Shown: one piece after another, positions 1-9,415 of the stretch
Layout: every line of letters starts with the position of its first letter
Position numbering within the stretch: the stretch's first letter is position 1
Assembly (NCBI RefSeq): GCF_017356015.1
Contig: NZ_JAFIQV010000014.1
Location: 1-64,000 of the forward strand
Length of the DNA: 64,000 bases
Direction: 5' to 3'
Source of the DNA: Azospirillum sp. SYSU D00513
Lineage (GTDB): Bacteria; Pseudomonadota; Alphaproteobacteria; Azospirillales; Azospirillaceae
Program-made: the position numbers and the translations under genes
The notes under the pieces: model-generated
What the model was told of the DNA's origin: nothing
Database searches by the model: none
What the model saw: the letters and a program-made list of their open reading frames with translations, nothing else

Positions 1-119
1 TCGGGCTGCCCAGGCTCGCATGACCTCAATCCTTCGAACCGCCCGGTGCGGACCCGCATGCCGGGTGGTGTGGGAGGGGTGCGGTCCACCAGGATCGCCC
101 CCTATCCCGATGGACCCGC

Positions 120-764
120 TTACTGCGCCGCCTGGCGCGCGGGTGCGGTGTTGCGGCAGTTCAGGACGCTGAACAGCCCGAAGGGCGGTACCTGCTCCAG
201 CGCCGCGACCTCGACCTCCGATCCCGCCAGCAGCGAATCGAGCGTGAAATCCGGGCGCCAGCCGAGCGTCTTGGAGAGCGGCGCCAGCTGGCGTTCGACC
301 GTGCGGCGGATGCCGGGCCGGGTCTCGGCGAAATGGTTGACGATCAGGATGTCGCCGCCGGGTTTGCAGACCCGCTGCAACTCCGCCATCGTGCCCTGCG
401 GATCGGGCACCACGGTCATCACGTACATGGCGACGACGAGATCGAAGCTGCCATCCTCGAAGGCGAGCTTGCCGGCATCCATCTCCAGCAGCCCCTCCAC
501 ATTGTCGAGCCGTTCGTCGCGGACGCGCTTCTGCGCGATGCGCAGCATGTCGGTCGACAGGTCGATGCCGACGACGCGGATGTCCTTGCGGTAGTCCGGC
601 AGGGACAGGCCGGTGCCGACCCCGACCTCCAGCACGCGTAGCCCGCCGCGCCTGTTGATCCGTTCGACGGCGGCGTGGCGCCCGGGGGCCATGATCGTGC
701 CGAACACCTTGTCGTACAGACGCGCGTAGCGGCGGTACGCGTTGCGGATGGATTCCGAGTCCAT
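120..764 (-). CDS. pmtA: Class I SAM-dependent methyltransferase, PmtA-like phosphatidylethanolamine N-methyltransferase
   Basis: The 214-residue protein has a Rossmann SAM-binding fold: motif I LEVGVGTG at residues 45-52, an acidic motif II (GIDLS, about 67-71), and an MDAG/FDLVVAMYVMTVVP stretch typical of small soluble Rhodobacter-type PmtA enzymes. That family methylates phosphatidylethanolamine stepwise to phosphatidylcholine at the inner face of the cytoplasmic membrane. The start follows a good ribosome-binding site (GGGAGGAAC just upstream). It lies alone on the minus strand, 113 bases from the next gene. The PmtA call is by overall resemblance; another small-molecule or quinone methyltransferase cannot be excluded. 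Confidence 0.75.
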   Translation of the reverse strand: MDSESIRNAYRRYARLYDKVFGTIMAPGRHAAVERINRRGGLRVLEVGVGTGLSLPDYRKDIRVVGIDLSTDMLRIAQKRVRDERLDNVEGLLEMDAGKLAFEDGSFDLVVAMYVMTVVPDPQGTMAELQRVCKPGGDILIVNHFAETRPGIRRTVERQLAPLSKTLGWRPDFTLDSLLAGSEVEVAALEQVPPFGLFSVLNCRNTAPARQAAQ

Positions 765-877
765 GTTCCTCCCACTCTCCCGTTCAGGCCGATTTGCGAC
801 GGAAATTGCCCGATTGCGACAGACAATGCCCTTGATGGTCTGATGTCACAAGAGGTTGAGACAGGGAGGGCGCGGAA

Positions 878-1987
878 TCATTCCGCGCGGGTGCTCTCCT
901 CGAAGTCCTTTACGTCGCTCTTGTCGCTGAAATAGACGGCGAAGGGACGCAGGCCGTCGATGTGGGTCATGGCGATGGCGATCATCACCGCCATGGGGGC
1001 GGCCAGCAGCGCGCCCGCCACCCCCCATAGCCAGCTCCACAGCATGAGCTGGAACATGATCACCAGGGGCGAGATGGAGAGCTGCTTGCCCTGAACCCAG
1101 GGTGCGACGAGGTTGCCCATGACCTGTTCGATCACCAGGATGCCGCCGGCCACGATCAGGGCGGTACCGGGATCCTTCTGGAGCACGGCCATCATCACCG
1201 GCAGGGCGCCGGCGATCAGCGATCCCGCGAGCGGGATGTAGTTCAGCAGGAAGGCGAGGAAGCCCCACAGGAAGATGAAGTCCAGCCCGAAGGGCCAGAG
1301 CCAGAGGACGTAGAGCACGCCCGTCAGGATGCCCAGCAGGCTGCTGACCACGAGGTACTGGCGGAATTTCTGAGCGATGGCGGTGACCGCGTCCATCGCC
1401 TCCGCCACCGAGTCTCGGCCCAGCGTGTTGGCGACCTTCTCGCGCCACACCGGTGCCTCGACCAGCATCAGCAGGGCGAGGAAGACGATCAGCGCCAGCG
1501 TCAGCGCGGTGTGGCGCAGCGAGTCGAGCACGGCCAGCGCCACGCTCGTGACCGGATCGGCGCCGGCGGCCGGCTGCGCGCCCTGCGCGCCGGCCGCGTC
1601 GCCGAGGATGTCCTGCTTTGTGCCGTTCACCCAGGCCTGCGCGTCGGCCAGCAGCTTCTGGAACTCGTCGGCGTATTGGGGGAACTGCGCCGCGACGCTC
1701 TGCGCCACGAACCAGAGGCTGCCGACGAAGGCCGCGATCAGTGCCAGGATGACCAGCATCGCCGCCGCGTAGCCGAGCCACCCGACGCGCGCCGGAACGC
1801 GGTCCTGCACCCAGCGGCTGACCGGGGCGACCCCGACCGCCACGAAGAAGGCGGCCGTCATCGGGATGAAGATGGAGGAGGTGACCTGAAGAAGCCAGAT
1901 GACGGCGATGAGCGTCAGGATGCTCAGAAGCGAGACGCCGATCTTGGCCCGGTCGAACGGCCATGCGCGTCTTTGTCCGCTGTCCAC
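878..1987 (-). CDS. AI-2E family transporter (PerM-like permease)
   Basis: This is a 369-residue membrane protein of the AI-2E/PerM family. There is a pair of N-terminal hydrophobic segments (about residues 20-65), a soluble stretch with a variable Ala/Gly-rich part, and then several C-terminal membrane helices including the family-typical segment around PFGLDFIFLWGFLAFLLNYIP. The frame is open far upstream, but family similarity begins near the GTG at 1987, which follows GGGAGAAAGCCACC; I take that as the start. Family members export autoinducer-2 or, in some cases, act as sodium/proton antiporters. The substrate cannot be read from the sequence. Confidence 0.85.
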   Translation of the reverse strand: MDSGQRRAWPFDRAKIGVSLLSILTLIAVIWLLQVTSSIFIPMTAAFFVAVGVAPVSRWVQDRVPARVGWLGYAAAMLVILALIAAFVGSLWFVAQSVAAQFPQYADEFQKLLADAQAWVNGTKQDILGDAAGAQGAQPAAGADPVTSVALAVLDSLRHTALTLALIVFLALLMLVEAPVWREKVANTLGRDSVAEAMDAVTAIAQKFRQYLVVSSLLGILTGVLYVLWLWPFGLDFIFLWGFLAFLLNYIPLAGSLIAGALPVMMAVLQKDPGTALIVAGGILVIEQVMGNLVAPWVQGKQLSISPLVIMFQLMLWSWLWGVAGALLAAPMAVMIAIAMTHIDGLRPFAVYFSDKSDVKDFEESTRAE

Positions 1988-2133
1988 GGTGGCTTTCTCC
2001 CGCTTGCCGTCCGGTCTTCCGTGACAGCAAGACGCGACAGCCACGCCCAAGGTTCCAGACCTTGCCCCGGCCTCGTGAGAAAGAAGGGGGTAGCGATTCG
2101 GCGCAACGGCCGGCGTCCCGGCCGATGGCGCTG

Positions 2134-2703
2134 TCAGCGCCCGGGCGCGATCCGTCCGCGGATGGCGGGCTTTCCGTCGGCGCCCATGGCGATGACCACG
2201 ATCTCGCCCGAGGCGGGATGGACGCCGGTCAGTGCCGTGATGTTCACCTGGTGGGTGACCAGCACGAGCTTTTCCGAACCCGCCCGCTCGGCCAGGAGGC
2301 TGCGCAGGGATTCGGTCTGGGCCTTGCCGTCCTCCCAGTTTCCGAAGAAGGAATCCAGGACGGGTTCCGGTGCGACCGGGGCGACGTTCATTTCCTCGGC
2401 CGTGTGGAGGGCACGGCACCAGCGGCTGGTCAGAACCCGGTCCACCTGGACACCGCGTTCGCGCAGAGCGGCGCCGGTGGCCCGCGCCTCCGCCCGTCCG
2501 GCCTCGTTCAGGTTCCGCTGGGTCGCGCAGTCCTCCAGCCGGAAGCCCGGCGGATCGCCGACGCCCGGTGCCGTCGCGTGCCGCATCAGCGCCGCCGTTC
2601 CCGGCTCCCGCAGCGCCGCCCAGGCACCATCGTCGGCCAGGGCCGGACCCGCCGTGGTGGCGAGGCAAAGGACGGCGAGCAGGGATCGCGCGAAGCGGGG
2701 CAT
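2134..2703 (-). CDS. Exported histidine phosphatase family protein
   Basis: The 189-residue protein starts with a signal peptide (MPRFARSLLAVLCLATTAGPALA), so it is probably periplasmic. The phosphatase signature appears as LMRHA near residue 40, with RHA in place of the usual RHG, and the second catalytic His lies in VTHQVN near residue 155. Exported members of this superfamily (phosphoglycerate mutase-like) hydrolyse phosphomonoesters, but the substrate is unknown. The frame is open further upstream; the ATG at 2703 was chosen because GGAGATG precedes it and the signal peptide starts there. It is divergent from the chemosensory operon, with 212 bases between them. Confidence 0.8.
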   Translation of the reverse strand: MPRFARSLLAVLCLATTAGPALADDGAWAALREPGTAALMRHATAPGVGDPPGFRLEDCATQRNLNEAGRAEARATGAALRERGVQVDRVLTSRWCRALHTAEEMNVAPVAPEPVLDSFFGNWEDGKAQTESLRSLLAERAGSEKLVLVTHQVNITALTGVHPASGEIVVIAMGADGKPAIRGRIAPGR

Positions 2704-2915
2704 GGAAACATCTCCGGCAGAGGCCGCGGGCGGACAGATCAACCTCTGCAATATTGGCCGGAGCGCTGGAAAGGAAACGGCACAAGACTTCGGGCGCTCT
2801 AGGCGGAAGGTTATATGATGATGCGCCGGGGACGTTAGGGGTATTTCCATCCCGGTGTGGTTGCGGCATTTTTGCCGCTGATTCTCCCGCCGAAATACAA
2901 GGTGCCTTTTTCCGA

Positions 2916-3479
2916 ATGGTCGCAGCGTCTTCCGCACCGGCGACACGCTATGCCGTCTTCTCCGTGGCGGGCCAGCTTCTGGCCCTGCCCGCGGACGCGG
3001 TGCGCGCCTTCGTGCCTCTCCCGCGCCTGCAACGCGTTCCCGCCGCTCCCGGCCTTGTCGAGGGCCTGTTCCGCTACCGGGGAGAGGTCGTGCCGGTGCT
3101 GCGCCTGGACGGGCTGCTCGGTCTGCCGCGCGGCGCCGACCATGTCTACACGCCGCTGATCCTGCTGAAGGGCCGTGACCGGCCGGTGGCCCTCCTGGCC
3201 GAGCGCGTCCAGGACATCGCCGAGGTGAGGGACGACGCCATCCTGCCGGCGGACCCGGCCCTGTCCTTCAACGGCTGCGCGGTCGGCAGCCTGCCCGCCG
3301 GGGGGGGGCGGACGGCCACGCTGCTGGCCGCCGGCCGGCTGCTGACCGAGACGGAGGTGCGGCTGCTCGACGGGTTGCGGGCGGTCGAGGCCGAGCGGCT
3401 GGCGCGCTGGTCGGCCTTCGATGCCGGGCAGGCCCCCGTGGAAGCGGGTGGCGTGGCCGGGACGCAGGCCGTCCCATGA
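2916..3479 (+). CDS. cheW: CheW-like coupling protein, first gene of the chemosensory operon
   Basis: This 187-residue protein is a single CheW domain: YAVFSVAGQLLALPADAVRAF at the start of the fold, then VEGLFRYRGEVVPVLRLDGLLGLP, the signature segment of the beta-barrel. CheW couples receptors to the CheA kinase in the cytoplasmic array. The start at 2916 fits the domain boundary, with AAGG about 13 bases upstream. It overlaps cheR by four bases (ATGA). By position it corresponds to WspB in Wsp-type systems. Confidence 0.88.
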   Translation: MVAASSAPATRYAVFSVAGQLLALPADAVRAFVPLPRLQRVPAAPGLVEGLFRYRGEVVPVLRLDGLLGLPRGADHVYTPLILLKGRDRPVALLAERVQDIAEVRDDAILPADPALSFNGCAVGSLPAGGGRTATLLAAGRLLTETEVRLLDGLRAVEAERLARWSAFDAGQAPVEAGGVAGTQAVP

Positions 3480-4876
3480 GCCTGATCGACGACGTCCTGC
3501 GCGATCCCGCCTTCCAGAGGCTGAAGTCGGTGGTGATCGGGGCGACGGGCCTTGCCTATTACATGGACAAGGACGCCGCCTTCGCCGAACGCATCGCCCG
3601 CCGCCAGGACAAGAGGAACTTCACCGGCCTGTCCGACTATCTGGCCGTCCTGCTGAAGGACGGGCCGGCCGGGCCGGAATTTCAGGCGCTGATCAACGAA
3701 CTGGCGGTGGGGGAGACCTTCTTCTTCCGCTATGCGGAGCAGTTCGAGGCCTTGCGCGCCGTGGCGATCCCGGAATGCCTGCGCCGCAACCAGGCCAGCC
3801 GGACCCTGCGTATCTGGAGTGCGGGCTGTTCCATCGGGCCGGAGGCCTACACGCTGGAGATCCTGCTGAAGCAGCATTTCGCGGCGGAGCTGGAGGGGTG
3901 GCAGGTCAGCATCGTCGGGACCGACATCAACGGCGCCTTCATCGAGCACGCCAAGCGCGCGGCCTATGGCGACTGGGCCATGCGCGGCCTGTCGCCCGAG
4001 ACGCTGTCGGCCTGCTTCGACCGGGAGAAGGACCAGTGGGTCGTGAAGCCGCAATACCGGACCTGGACCAGCTTCTTCCAGTTCAACCTGGTTGAAGGGC
4101 CGCTGCCGAGCTACACGCGCGGGCTGGGGGCGCTCGACATCGTGCTGTGCCGCAACGTCATGATCTATTTCGACGAGGCGGCGCGCGTCCGGCTTCTGCA
4201 GGGGCTGCACGACACGCTGGTGAACGGCGGCTGGCTGGTCGTCGGCCATGCGGAAACCGGCCAGCAGATGACGCCGCTCTACACGCCGGTGCCTGTGCCC
4301 GGCGCAACGCTCTACCGCAAGCCCGAACCGGCCGCGCAGCCGGCGCCCCCGCCGGCCGCCGTGCCGGACGAACTCCCAACGCTGCCGCCCCCCGCCCGGC
4401 CCCGTCCGACCCCGGAAGCGCGGCGGGTGCCGCGACGCGAGGAACCGCGATCCGAGGAGTCCCGCGCCGAGGCTGCCCCGGCGGCGAAGACCCCGCCCCC
4501 AGGGGCGGACCTGCCGGACAGCCTCGACCGCGCCTCGGCGCTGGAGGCCTGCCTTGCCAGGATCGAGGGTGACCGGCTGAACCCGGCGCTCCACTTCCAG
4601 CTCGGCCTGCTGGAGGAGGAGCTGGGGGTCGGAGACGCGGTCGCGGCCTTCCGGAGGGCGCTCTACCTCGACCCCGGCTTCGCGCTGGCCGATTACCAGC
4701 TGGCGCTCGCCTATTGGCGGCGCGGCAAGCTGACGGCGGCGCAGCGCCATTTCCGCAACGCGTTGGACAGCGTCAACGGCATGGACGGCGACGCGCTTGT
4801 GGCGGAGGGCGGTGGCCTGACCGTGACGGAACTGCGCAGCATGATCGAGCTGTGGCTTTCGGGTGAGGAGGGCTGA
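3476..4876 (+). CDS. cheR: CheR-type protein-glutamate methyltransferase with C-terminal TPR (WspC-like)
   Basis: Residues about 1-275 form a CheR methyltransferase: GETFFFRYAEQFEAL, the SAM motif RIWSAGCSIGPEAY, and DIVLCRNVMIYFDEAARVRLL. A Pro/Arg/Glu-rich linker follows (about 285-350), then tetratricopeptide-like helices (about 355-440; LHFQLGLLEEELGVGDAVAAFRRALYLDP). CheR-TPR fusions are typical of Wsp and other alternative-cellular-function chemosensory systems rather than flagellar chemotaxis. It methylates receptor glutamates, presumably on the MCP encoded two genes downstream. It overlaps cheW by ATGA and the next cheW by one base (TGATG). Confidence 0.9.
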   Translation: MSLIDDVLRDPAFQRLKSVVIGATGLAYYMDKDAAFAERIARRQDKRNFTGLSDYLAVLLKDGPAGPEFQALINELAVGETFFFRYAEQFEALRAVAIPECLRRNQASRTLRIWSAGCSIGPEAYTLEILLKQHFAAELEGWQVSIVGTDINGAFIEHAKRAAYGDWAMRGLSPETLSACFDREKDQWVVKPQYRTWTSFFQFNLVEGPLPSYTRGLGALDIVLCRNVMIYFDEAARVRLLQGLHDTLVNGGWLVVGHAETGQQMTPLYTPVPVPGATLYRKPEPAAQPAPPPAAVPDELPTLPPPARPRPTPEARRVPRREEPRSEESRAEAAPAAKTPPPGADLPDSLDRASALEACLARIEGDRLNPALHFQLGLLEEELGVGDAVAAFRRALYLDPGFALADYQLALAYWRRGKLTAAQRHFRNALDSVNGMDGDALVAEGGGLTVTELRSMIELWLSGEEG

Positions 4877-5514
4877 TGCCGGACCGCATGACCGAACCGC
4901 AGGTCCCGACGACCCGGACGGGCGGCATCGACTGGCGGGTGGTGCGCGAGCGGCTGGACCGTTCCCGCGCCGCGCTGGAAAGTGCCTTTTCCGGCGAGGG
5001 CCCCTGGACCGACGACCTCCTGCTGCGGCGGGAGCGGGAGCTTGCCGACGCGGCGGCCTCAGCCGAGGAGGAGAGCCCGCGCGCGGCGGTGCTGATCGCG
5101 CGCGGGCAGGGCAGCCGCCGCTACGGGCTGGAGCTGACGCGGCTCGGCAGCATCCTGCCCCTGCCGCGCGTGGCGCGGGTGCCGGGCGCGCCGCCGCAGC
5201 TTGCCGGGCTGATCGCCGTCGGCGGACGCGTGATGCGGCTCTATGACGTGGACCGGCTCTGCGGGCAGGGCGCCAAGCCTTCGGAACCGCAGGAGGGCGG
5301 TTTTGCCATCGTCCTGCGCGGCATGGCGCGGCCCGTGGCGCTGCGCCTCCAGTCGGTCGAGGCCGTGGCCGAGATCGATCTCACCCGGTTCGGCAGCCGT
5401 TCGGAAGCCGGACCCTATGTTCGGGCCATCACCGAGGAGCGCGTCGCGATCCTCGACGTGGCGGCCATCATCGATGCTCTACAGGATGCCCGCAAGGGCA
5501 CGGGGGACGTATGA
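4876..5514 (+). CDS. cheW: CheW-like coupling protein with N-terminal extension (WspD-like)
   Basis: This 212-residue protein has about 70 residues of charged, probably helical N-terminal extension before a CheW domain (YGLELTRLGSILPLPRVARVPGAPPQLAGLIAV). A second, extended CheW next to CheR-TPR matches the WspB/WspD pair of Wsp-type arrays. It presumably builds the receptor-CheA array together with the first CheW. The start overlaps the cheR stop, and the end overlaps the MCP start by ATGA, so it is firmly inside the operon. Confidence 0.85.
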   Translation: MPDRMTEPQVPTTRTGGIDWRVVRERLDRSRAALESAFSGEGPWTDDLLLRRERELADAAASAEEESPRAAVLIARGQGSRRYGLELTRLGSILPLPRVARVPGAPPQLAGLIAVGGRVMRLYDVDRLCGQGAKPSEPQEGGFAIVLRGMARPVALRLQSVEAVAEIDLTRFGSRSEAGPYVRAITEERVAILDVAAIIDALQDARKGTGDV

Positions 5515-7187
5515 GGTTCAAGGTCGCGCACAAGCTGATGCTCAGCTTCGGTGCGCTGTGCGTGCTCACCGCGCTGCTCGCCATTTTCCAGATGTCGCGC
5601 TTCTCCGAAGCCGTGCGCATCATGACCGCCATGGCGACCTACGACCTGGAGGTTTCGGAACAGATCCGCGAGATCGGCAACCGGCAGTCGGAGCTGCGCA
5701 GCCTGCGCGAGACGGCCATCGCCGCCGCGGCGCTCGCCGGCACGCAGGGGCAGGTGCCCGACACGGGCAATCTCCGGCAGCGGCACGACGAACATGCGCG
5801 CGCCCTGATCGCGACGGTCGAGGCCATGGAGGCACGGCTGCAGGACCGCTCGACCCAGGGCGTGACGGAGCGCCGCCGCGCCTATTGGACGGAGCTGCTG
5901 AACATCACCTTCGAATTTGACCGGGCGCTCCGCGCCTCGCTCCAGCAGGACGCGGCACTCATCGACTTCGTGGAGCGCGGCCAGCTCGACCGGATCGAGG
6001 AGCAGCGCGACCGGCTGGAACAGGCGCGGCGGCCCATGCAGGACCGGCGCAATCAGCTTCACGCGACCGTCGCGCGGCTGAGCGACACCGGCCGGCAGGA
6101 CGTGACGGAGATCTACAACGAAGCGGTCCGGTCGTCGGTCATCGCCCTTCTGGTCGTGGTCGCCGCCGCCGTCCTGATCGCCTACATCATCGGCCGCTCC
6201 ATCACCGGGCGGCTGGGAACCGCCATCGGCTACGTCGCGCGGGTCGGGCAGGGCGACCTGACCCAGACCGTGACCGTGCCGGGGGACGACGAGCTGGCCG
6301 CGCTCGGCCGCGACCTGAACGATATGACCGGGAAGCTGCGGTCGATGGCGCAGACCACGCGGGCGACCGCGGAGAGCGTCCACGCGGCCACCGCGCAGAT
6401 CCGCGCCTCCACCCAGCAGCAGGCGGCCAGCGTGTCGCAGCAGCTCGCCGCCGTGGAGGAGACGACGGCGACCTTGAGCGAGATCACGGAGTCCGGCGCG
6501 CAGATCAGCCGCCGCGCCCAGGACGTGGCCAAGAGCGCGCAGACGGCGTCCGCCACCAGCGGCACCGGGCTGAAGGCGGTGGAGGACACCAACACGGCCA
6601 TGGACGCGATCCGCGAGCAGGCGGAAGCCGTGGCGGAGAACATCGTGATCCTGTCCGAGCGCACCCAGGCCATCGGCGAGATCATCGTGACGGTCAACGA
6701 CATCGCCGAGCGCTGCCACCTGCTGGCGCTCAACGCCGCCATCGAGGCGGCCGCCGCCGGCGAGCACGGCCGGACCTTCGCCATCGTTGCGGCCGAGATC
6801 AAGAGCCTGGCCGACCAGTCCAAGGAGGCCACGGTCCAGGTCCGCTCCAACCTCAGCGAGATCCAGCACGGCATCAACAGCTCGGTCATGCTGACCGAGG
6901 AGGCGGTCAAGCGCGTGACCGCCGGAAAGCGCCAGACCGACGCGGCCCAGGGCACCATCCGCGACATGGCGGAGAACATCCAGGAAAGCGTCATCGCCTT
7001 CCAGCAGATCGTCGCCGGCACCAACCAGCAGCAGATCGGGCTGGAGCAGGTCATCCAGGCGCTCCAGAACATCCGCGCCGCCAGCAGCCAGACCGCCGCG
7101 GGCACCCGGCAGCTCGAGGGTGCGGCCACCAACCTCAACGACCTCGGCCAGGGGCTGGTCGAGGCTGTACGGAACTACCGCGTGTGA
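5511..7187 (+). CDS. Methyl-accepting chemotaxis protein
   Basis: This is a 558-residue receptor. Membrane segment 1 spans about residues 9-28, followed by a helical periplasmic sensor domain of about 175 residues resembling a four-helix bundle, membrane segment 2 at about 204-226, a HAMP domain (about 226-280), and a cytoplasmic signalling hairpin. The tip region (RCHLLALNAAIEAAAAGEHG, near residue 405) keeps the family core but has RCH where QTN is usual. It ends in NYRV with no CheR/CheB-binding pentapeptide. The ligand is unknown. It overlaps both neighbours by four bases, so it is the cognate receptor of this array. Confidence 0.92.
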   Translation: MRFKVAHKLMLSFGALCVLTALLAIFQMSRFSEAVRIMTAMATYDLEVSEQIREIGNRQSELRSLRETAIAAAALAGTQGQVPDTGNLRQRHDEHARALIATVEAMEARLQDRSTQGVTERRRAYWTELLNITFEFDRALRASLQQDAALIDFVERGQLDRIEEQRDRLEQARRPMQDRRNQLHATVARLSDTGRQDVTEIYNEAVRSSVIALLVVVAAAVLIAYIIGRSITGRLGTAIGYVARVGQGDLTQTVTVPGDDELAALGRDLNDMTGKLRSMAQTTRATAESVHAATAQIRASTQQQAASVSQQLAAVEETTATLSEITESGAQISRRAQDVAKSAQTASATSGTGLKAVEDTNTAMDAIREQAEAVAENIVILSERTQAIGEIIVTVNDIAERCHLLALNAAIEAAAAGEHGRTFAIVAAEIKSLADQSKEATVQVRSNLSEIQHGINSSVMLTEEAVKRVTAGKRQTDAAQGTIRDMAENIQESVIAFQQIVAGTNQQQIGLEQVIQALQNIRAASSQTAAGTRQLEGAATNLNDLGQGLVEAVRNYRV

Positions 7188-9415
7188 CCGACATCCGGCA
7201 ACGGCTGCTCGCCGCCTTCGAGATCGAACACCAGGACCATCTCGCCTCGATCCGGGAGGCCCTGCGGCTGACCGAGTCGACCGGCGAGCCGCCGGACCTG
7301 ATCGACGTCCACCGGCGCGCCCACAGCCTGAAGGGCGCCGCGCGCGCCGTGGACCTGCCCGACGTCGAGGCGATCTCCCATCGGCTGGAGGAGGTCTTCC
7401 TAGCCGTTCAGGCGGGGACCGTCCCGCTGGACGCCGGGACCGTCTCGGTCGTGCGGCGGTCGCTGGACGCCATCGAGGACGTGGTCGCCTGGGCGACGCG
7501 GGGCGGGGAGGAGGTGGCGCTCGCCGATCTGCTGGCCGATCTGGACCGGCTGGCCGGCGCGCGCGCGGCGCCGCGCCCCGCCGAGACCGCGCCCGCGGCG
7601 GTGGTGGAGACCGCGGCGCGGGCTGGGGGCGCCGCACCGGAGCGGCGGGCGGCCGACGCCGACACGCCGTCGCTGGTGAGGGTGGGCAGCGAGGGGCTGG
7701 AACGGCTCTTCACCGCCACCGCCGCGCTTCTGCCGGAGGTGGAGGCGCAGGCCGGGCTGGCGGCGCAACTGCGCCAGCTTCGCGGGGAATGGCGGGCGCT
7801 GGACCGGTCTTGGCGGGACATTCGCGCCCGCATGGACAAGGCCGGAGCAAAGGAAACGGCCGACAAGGACGGCATGGAGGCGATGCTCGCCGGATTCGAA
7901 CGGCGGCTGCGGGGGCTCGGCGGCGGGCTGGACGGGGTCCACCGCTCGCACGACCGGCTGCTCTGGTCCCTGCGGCGCTGGGGCGGCGGGCTTCAGGAGG
8001 ATGTGAGCCATCTGCGCATGGTGCCGGCGGAAAGCACCTTCCGCGGGCTCGGCCGCATGATCCGGGAACTGAGCCGGTCCCAGGGCAAGGAGGTCGAGGT
8101 CGATCTGCGCGGCATGGAGGTCAAGGCCGACCGCGCCGTGCTGCAACGGCTGAAGGATCCGATCCTGCACATCGCGCGCAACACGGTCGGTCATGGCATC
8201 GAGACCCCGCGCGAGCGGGAGGCAGCGGGCAAGCGCCCGGCCGCGAGCGTGCGGGTGGAGGCGGAGACGGTCGGCAGCCGGCTGCGGATCCGCGTGGAAG
8301 ACGACGGCCGCGGCCTCAACCTCGAGGCGATCGCCCGCCGGGCGGTGGAGCACGGCTTCCTGTCCGAGGAGGAGGCGACGGCGGCGCTGTCCGACGGGCC
8401 GGCCGAACGGCTGGCCGAACTGCTGTTCGAGCCGGGCTTCTCCACGGCGGAGTCCACCACGGAGATCTCCGGCCGGGGCATGGGCATGGCCATCGCCCGG
8501 CGCGAGGTGAAGGCCCTCCAGGGAACGCTGACCATCACGGAACGCGCGGGCGGCGGGACCGCCGTCACCATCGAGGTGCCGCTCAGCCTGCTCAGCCAGA
8601 GGCTGGTCTTCGTCCGCGTCCAGGACAGCGTGCTGGCGCTGCCATCGGCGGACGTGGCGCGGCTGGTGCGGACCGACGCCGGGGCGCTGCTGACCGGCTC
8701 CGCCGTGCCGATGGTCCGGATCGACGGGGAGGACGTGCCGCTGGCCCCGCTCGCGGCCCTGCTCGGCATGGAGGCGCCCGCGGTCCCGAAGGAGGGGCAG
8801 CGGCTTCTGCTCGCCCTCGTGCGGGCGGGGGAACGGCGGATGGCGGTGATCCTCGACGAGTTCCTGCACACCGCCGACACGGTGGTGGCGTCGGCGGAGG
8901 AAAGCGGAATCGACGCCGCGCGCTTCCTCGGCACGGTCCTGCTGGCCGACGGTTCGCCCGCCATCGTGCTGAACGTGGCCGGGCTGTTCCCGGCCGCCGG
9001 GGCGGAGATGCCGCGTTTCGTGCGCCCGGCCGAGGCGGCGCCGGCCGCGCGTCCCCATATCCTGGTCGTGGATGATTCGATCACCACCCGGACGCTGGAG
9101 AAGAGCATCCTGGAGGCGCACGGGTACCGCGTCACCCAATGCGTGGACGGGCGCGAGGCGCTGGAGCGGCTGCTGGAGGGGATCGACGTGGAGCTCGTCA
9201 TCAGCGACGTGGAGATGCCGCGCATGGACGGCTTCGCGCTGCTCCAGGCGGTGAAGTCCACCCCCAGGACCGCCGACCTGCCGGTCATACTGGTCACCTC
9301 GCGCGCCAGCGACGAGGACAAGGAGCGCGGGCTGCGGCTGGGCGCCGATGCCTACATCGTGAAGACCCGGTTCGATCAGAACGAACTGCTGGCCGGCATA
9401 AGGCGGCTGATATGA
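7184..9415 (+). CDS. cheA: Hybrid CheA histidine kinase with C-terminal receiver (CheAY, WspE-like)
   Basis: The 743-residue protein reads, in order: HPt/P1 with phospho-accepting His47 in RRAHSLKGAAR; a variable, partly helical linker with no clear P2 CheY-binding domain; the P4 ATPase with N-box HIARNTVGHGIETPRERE and G-boxes (VEDDGRGLN, GRGMGMAIARREV); a P5 CheW-like domain (about 460-600); and a receiver (about 620-743) with VISDVEMPRMDGF as the phospho-acceptor loop. Fused receivers and loss of P2 are typical of Wsp and Che3-type kinases. The GTG start overlaps the MCP stop (GTGA); the 3' end overlaps cheB (ATGA). Confidence 0.92.
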   Translation: MTDIRQRLLAAFEIEHQDHLASIREALRLTESTGEPPDLIDVHRRAHSLKGAARAVDLPDVEAISHRLEEVFLAVQAGTVPLDAGTVSVVRRSLDAIEDVVAWATRGGEEVALADLLADLDRLAGARAAPRPAETAPAAVVETAARAGGAAPERRAADADTPSLVRVGSEGLERLFTATAALLPEVEAQAGLAAQLRQLRGEWRALDRSWRDIRARMDKAGAKETADKDGMEAMLAGFERRLRGLGGGLDGVHRSHDRLLWSLRRWGGGLQEDVSHLRMVPAESTFRGLGRMIRELSRSQGKEVEVDLRGMEVKADRAVLQRLKDPILHIARNTVGHGIETPREREAAGKRPAASVRVEAETVGSRLRIRVEDDGRGLNLEAIARRAVEHGFLSEEEATAALSDGPAERLAELLFEPGFSTAESTTEISGRGMGMAIARREVKALQGTLTITERAGGGTAVTIEVPLSLLSQRLVFVRVQDSVLALPSADVARLVRTDAGALLTGSAVPMVRIDGEDVPLAPLAALLGMEAPAVPKEGQRLLLALVRAGERRMAVILDEFLHTADTVVASAEESGIDAARFLGTVLLADGSPAIVLNVAGLFPAAGAEMPRFVRPAEAAPAARPHILVVDDSITTRTLEKSILEAHGYRVTQCVDGREALERLLEGIDVELVISDVEMPRMDGFALLQAVKSTPRTADLPVILVTSRASDEDKERGLRLGADAYIVKTRFDQNELLAGIRRLI

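Noticed and set aside
878..2869. A 663-residue version of the AI-2E permease
   Set aside because: The extra N-terminal part overlaps the histidine phosphatase in another frame and has no domain; the GTG at 1987 has a ribosome-binding site and fits the family start.
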